Below, piece after piece: positions 61,159 through 64,000 of a DNA stretch of 64,000 nt. The position numbers and the translations under genes are program-made. This DNA comes from Sorangium cellulosum So ce56 (lineage in GTDB: Bacteria > Myxococcota_A > Polyangia > Polyangiales > Polyangiaceae). The DNA lies in contig NC_010162.1 in the NCBI RefSeq assembly GCF_000067165.1, forward strand, positions 10,590,501-10,654,500, written 5' to 3'. The stretch's first letter is position 1, and each line of letters starts with the position of its first letter. The notes beneath the pieces were generated by a model, which saw nothing but the letters and a program-made list of their open reading frames with translations, was not told the DNA's origin and did no database searches.

Positions 61159-62478
61159 TTAGAACAGCTGGTCGCCGTACCACGGTTGCCCGGGGCTACC
61201 CTTGGCTTCCACGGCGGGAGTCGCGACCAGCGGGAGCGGGGCGGGCTCAACAGGGCGCGTCACCCCGGCCTTCGTCGCCGGCGCCTCGACAACAGGAGCC
61301 ACCGCCCCGGAGGCGCCGGGGTCGCACTGTACCGGGGAGGCTGTCGGCTCATTGTGATGTGAATCACTCACGTGAGCCGGCGGCCCGGCGGGTGGGGGCG
61401 GCATCCCACGTCGGGCGATGTACGAGCTCAACGGCACCGCGACGGCGGCGCTCGTCAGCGCGACGAGCAGCAGCGCTCCGCCGGCCAGCAGGACGTTGCT
61501 GCGCGAGCGCGGCGCGGCGATCTCGACGACGGGGTGCCGCATGGCCTCCGGAGGCAGGGTCCCGGTGGGCAGCGTGTTGCGGGACGCCGGAGCGGGCACG
61601 CTCCGCTCCGTATCCGGCGCCGACTCCTGCGGCGACGGGGCGGCCGCTCCTTGCGGGCGCGGCCCCCTCGGCGGCGGAGCGCCCCCCGCGAGCGGCGCCG
61701 CGCCCACGAGCAGCGGCCGCACGGCGGCCATGAGCTCGTGGACCGTCTGGAACCGCGCGTCAGGGTCCTTCGCGAGCGCCCGGGTCAGCGCCTCGTTCAC
61801 CTGGGACGACACCCCCTCGAGCGGCGGCGGCACCTCGTCGAGCGCGCACATATCCAGATCGTCGCGGCCGTCGAACGGGCGCTGACCCCCGAGGAGGCAA
61901 TACAGCAGCATCCCGAGCCCGTAGACGTCGGTTCGCGCATCGATCGCGCGAGCATGCGGGTCGTTGAAGAGCTCCGGCGCCCGGTACCGCGCCGCATCCG
62001 CCATGGCGTCGTCGGGCGCCCCGAACGGCAGGTGCAGCCCGAACGCCCTCAGGACAGCGGCGCCCTGGCCGGTGATCACCACCGTGTGCGGGCCGAGATC
62101 CCCGTGCGCGAGCCCCAGCGCGTGCGCGGCGCCGAGCGTCCGCGCGACGTCGACGACGAGCTCGTACGCGACGGAGCGAAGCCGGGGCAGCAGATCCTCC
62201 ACCGAGGGATCGTCGCTCTGCCGGGCGGCGACCCACCCCGCGTCTCCCTCCATCCCGCCCGCGATCACAGGCACGATGCCGTGCACCCGCGCAGACAGCG
62301 AGAGGAGCCTCTCCAGCGCGCCGTGGAACGCATCGGCGTCGACGCCCATGCCCTCCCGGACATAGAGCGTCACCTCGCGGCCATCGGCGTCGAGCGCGCG
62401 ATACGCCTCCGCCGGAGCGGGAGAATCGAGGCTCGCGACGATGGTGTACCCCGCGAACTCCTGTCCGAGGATCACCAT
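61159..62478 (-). CDS. transmembrane Ser/Thr pseudokinase
   Basis: A 439-residue protein with a Hanks-kinase fold but without the catalytic residues. The VAIK Lys region reads REVTLYVREG, the catalytic loop reads LAHGDLGPHTVVI (HRDLKPEN changed to HGDLGPHT), and DFG reads AFG (RAFGLHLPFG). YRAPELFNDPH, DARTDVYGLGMLLYCLLGGQRPF and RALAKDPDARFQTVHELM show that the rest of the fold is kept. After a Pro-rich linker, one helix (NVLLAGGALLLVALTSAAVAVPL, about 325-347) leads to a ~90-residue outer tail. It should bind partners and not phosphorylate. The start has GGAGGGG close upstream. Confidence 0.85.
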   Translation of the reverse strand: MVILGQEFAGYTIVASLDSPAPAEAYRALDADGREVTLYVREGMGVDADAFHGALERLLSLSARVHGIVPVIAGGMEGDAGWVAARQSDDPSVEDLLPRLRSVAYELVVDVARTLGAAHALGLAHGDLGPHTVVITGQGAAVLRAFGLHLPFGAPDDAMADAARYRAPELFNDPHARAIDARTDVYGLGMLLYCLLGGQRPFDGRDDLDMCALDEVPPPLEGVSSQVNEALTRALAKDPDARFQTVHELMAAVRPLLVGAAPLAGGAPPPRGPRPQGAAAPSPQESAPDTERSVPAPASRNTLPTGTLPPEAMRHPVVEIAAPRSRSNVLLAGGALLLVALTSAAVAVPLSSYIARRGMPPPPAGPPAHVSDSHHNEPTASPVQCDPGASGAVAPVVEAPATKAGVTRPVEPAPLPLVATPAVEAKGSPGQPWYGDQLF

Positions 62479-62761
62479 GGCCCCTCCGCCTCGATCCGCG
62501 CGGCGGGCACGGAGGATTCAGGCCTCGCGCGCTGGAAGGAGAGGACGGCGCGGCGCGCGTTCTTCAATGCTGGCTGCGGTGTTGGATCAGCCCAAAAGAT
62601 TCTGCTCACTGCGTCGGACCTCCGGCACGAGGTTCGAGTCCATGACTCCCCCGGACACGGCGCGGGGAACATCGGTTGGCGGAGACAGTAACAGAGGTCT
62701 CACGCGCGCGGAAGCCGTCGCCAGCGCGGACCGGGGCCACGGAGCGCGCGAGGCGGGTCTA

Positions 62762-63217
62762 TCACTTTCCGGAACGACGGCTCGACGGCGGAGTAATACG
62801 CCCTGAAAAAGCGCGCTCCGGGCGGGGCGACTTGGGCGGAGCCGCCGGGCGTGCGCGCTCCGGATCTTCGCTGGCGAGGGCGAGCATTGCTTGCTTTCTC
62901 GGTGAGTCGTCAGGCTCCATGAGCAGAAAGAGGATCGCGCCCTGGAGCGTCTCCTCGGCCTGGTCAAAGCGCTCTGCCACGATGGACGCGACAGGGCTGC
63001 GCCCGTCGCCGGGGAGCAGGAGGCGCGGCTCGCACTGGAGCCCCTGGGCGATCAGGCCGAGGGCGCCGAGCCCGAGATCCCGCTCGCCGCGCTCGACCTG
63101 CCGCAGGTACGTGGCCGAGAGCTGCGCCCGCTCCGCGAACTCCTGCATGCTGAGCCCACGGAGCAACCGGAGGATGTGGACCGCCTGGCCGACCTCCTTG
63201 GGGAGCGTGTCGCGCAT
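62762..63217 (-). CDS. XRE-family helix-turn-helix regulator
   Basis: A 151-residue DNA-binding protein. An HTH_3/XRE domain (about 6-68) reads EVGQAVHILRLLRGLSMQEFAERAQLSATYLRQVERGERDLGLGALGLIAQGL, a full five-helix pattern. The C-terminal part (VASIVAERFDQAEETLQGAILFLLM) may bind ligand or dimerise, and the tail is Arg/Pro-rich. The start at 63217 (MRDTLPKEVG) is typical of the family; the longer frame to 63304 is low-complexity. It lies between the pseudokinase gene and the ABC exporter gene on the same strand and may control either. Confidence 0.83.
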   Translation of the reverse strand: MRDTLPKEVGQAVHILRLLRGLSMQEFAERAQLSATYLRQVERGERDLGLGALGLIAQGLQCEPRLLLPGDGRSPVASIVAERFDQAEETLQGAILFLLMEPDDSPRKQAMLALASEDPERARPAAPPKSPRPERAFSGRITPPSSRRSGK

Positions 63218-63325
63218 GAGCGCGAGCCTAGCAGGCAGAGCTCGCCCGAGCCCCCGAGAAGGCAGGCCGCCCCGCGTGAGGAGCGCGCCCGCTCGCCGGC
63301 GCACCGAGCGCGCCGCGCGGCGGCG

Positions 63326-64000
63326 CTACAGGTACCCTTCGGCCTGCAGCGCGAACATGCGGGCATAGCGCTGGCCACGGGCGACGAGCTCGTCGTGGGT
63401 GCCCTCCTCGACGATGCGCCCGCCGTCGAGCACGACGATGCGGTCGGCCATGCGCACGGTCGGGAAGCGGTGAGAGATGACGATGGTCGTCCGCCCCTTG
63501 GACAGGGACCGGAACCGCTGGAAGACCGCGTGCTCGGCCTCGGCGTCGAGCGCCGCGGTCGGCTCGTCGAGCACGAGGATGTCGGCCTGCTCGCGCATGA
63601 ACGCGCGCGCGAGCGCCACCTTCTGCCACTGCCCGCCGCTCAGCTCGACGCCGCCCTTGAACCAGCGCCCGAGCTGCGCGTCGAGGCCCCCGGGCACGAC
63701 CGTCACGACCTCGTCGGCGCCGCCCTCGGCGACCGCGCGCGCGACGCGCGGCTCGTCCGCGAGGTGCTCGACGCTGCCCAGCCCGACGTTCTCGCGCAGC
63801 GTGAGCTGGTATTGGTTGAAGTCCTGAAAGACGACACCGATCCTCCGGCGGAGCGCGTCGGGCTCCCAGGCGCGGAGATCCTTGCCGTCGAGCAGGATTC
63901 GCCCCTCGGTGGGCTCGTACAGCCGCGCGAGCAGCTTGATGAACGTGGTCTTTCCGGCGCCGTTGTGCCCGACGAGCGCCAGGCTCTGACCGCTCGGGAT
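63326..64000 (-). CDS. ABC exporter ATP-binding domain (C-terminal part)
   Basis: The last 224 residues of an ABC transporter that starts beyond the window. Seen are Walker A GHNGAGKTT, the Q-loop VVFQDFNQYQLTLRENV, the signature ELSGGQWQKVALARAF, Walker B ILVLDEPTAALDAEAE and the switch His in IVISHRFPTVRMADRIVVL, so the ATPase looks active. The layout (nucleotide-binding domain ending shortly after GRIVEEGTHDELVARGQRYARMFALQAEGYL) is that of exporters with the membrane domain on the same chain. The substrate is unknown. Confidence 0.9.
   Translation of the reverse strand: MPSGQSLALVGHNGAGKTTFIKLLARLYEPTEGRILLDGKDLRAWEPDALRRRIGVVFQDFNQYQLTLRENVGLGSVEHLADEPRVARAVAEGGADEVVTVVPGGLDAQLGRWFKGGVELSGGQWQKVALARAFMREQADILVLDEPTAALDAEAEHAVFQRFRSLSKGRTTIVISHRFPTVRMADRIVVLDGGRIVEEGTHDELVARGQRYARMFALQAEGYL

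Noticed and set aside
62600..62650. Possible tRNA T-arm GGTTCGAGTCC
   Set aside because: The five flanking bases on each side do not pair and no upstream cloverleaf exists.

Overview
This 64-kb window has very high GC, strong G/C bias at third codon positions, and many long antisense shadow frames. Its gene content suggests a myxobacterium, most likely of the Sorangium/Polyangium group. Pointers include eukaryote-like Ser/Thr kinases, an FHA-GAF-class III cyclase protein, Ala/Pro-rich linkers, many lipoproteins of unknown function, a UPF0158 protein, and an MXAN_5187-like sensor. This is inferred from gene content only; no rRNA is present. I saw no phage, insertion sequence, CRISPR array or secondary-metabolite cluster. 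It reads as ordinary chromosome with several unusual protein architectures.

Layout. 1-5.1 kb (minus): nuoN (partial), nuoM and nuoL of complex I, with extra extramembrane modules in NuoM and NuoL. 5.2-9.0 kb (minus): engB, a DUF971 protein, a Gfo/Idh/MocA oxidoreductase with a small membrane-anchored partner, and accA. 9.1-12.8 kb: the FHA-GAF-cyclase protein, divergent from glpK. 13-15.4 kb: a UPF0158 protein converging on a LamB-like carbohydrate porin. About 1.15 kb without a gene follows, carrying a strong candidate porin promoter with an operator-like palindrome in its spacer. 16.5-21.2 kb: a secreted protein of unknown function, a nitrate-reductase-associated-type protein, then folP-cdaA-ybbR (minus). 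21.7-26.9 kb (plus): a PgpH-like 7TM-HD phosphodiesterase, an acyl-CoA dehydrogenase and a Ser/Thr kinase. CdaA and the PgpH-like protein would make and degrade c-di-AMP, so one divergent locus appears to hold both arms of that signal.

27-37.3 kb: a lipoprotein, a Tat-exported DUF362 protein, a ComEA-like protein, mpl and an inositol-monophosphatase-family gene (overlapping stop/start), and a 6S RNA with its own promoter and perfect terminator. After these come a cupredoxin-like secreted protein, an MXAN_5187-like sensor and a FadL-type outer-membrane protein. 37.5-42.7 kb: trxB, a family-4 uracil-DNA glycosylase, a frameshifted DUF2085 gene, a repeat-rich TPR membrane protein and an ExbD-like lipoprotein. 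42.8-52.9 kb: an acyl-CoA synthetase, a LURP-one-like protein, a PglZ/alkaline-phosphatase-fold protein, an alpha/beta hydrolase, an UshA-like/tetraheme cytochrome lipoprotein, an MCE (MlaD) protein and a CAP-domain protein.

53-57.5 kb holds a tight three-gene operon: a divergent Hsp70, a J-like protein without HPD, and a membrane protein. It ends at a 127-bp imperfect palindrome shared with a convergent cation-efflux gene. 57.7-64 kb: the cation-efflux transporter, a thiolase, orn, a repeat-rich intergenic region with a strong terminator, a transmembrane pseudokinase, an XRE regulator and a partial ABC exporter.

The most rewarding leads are the Hsp70/J-like/membrane operon, the c-di-AMP locus, the transmembrane pseudokinase, the modified NuoL/NuoM, the 57.6-kb palindrome, the porin operator, and a recurring -10-like box 6-11 nt before start codons that lack a Shine-Dalgarno sequence.
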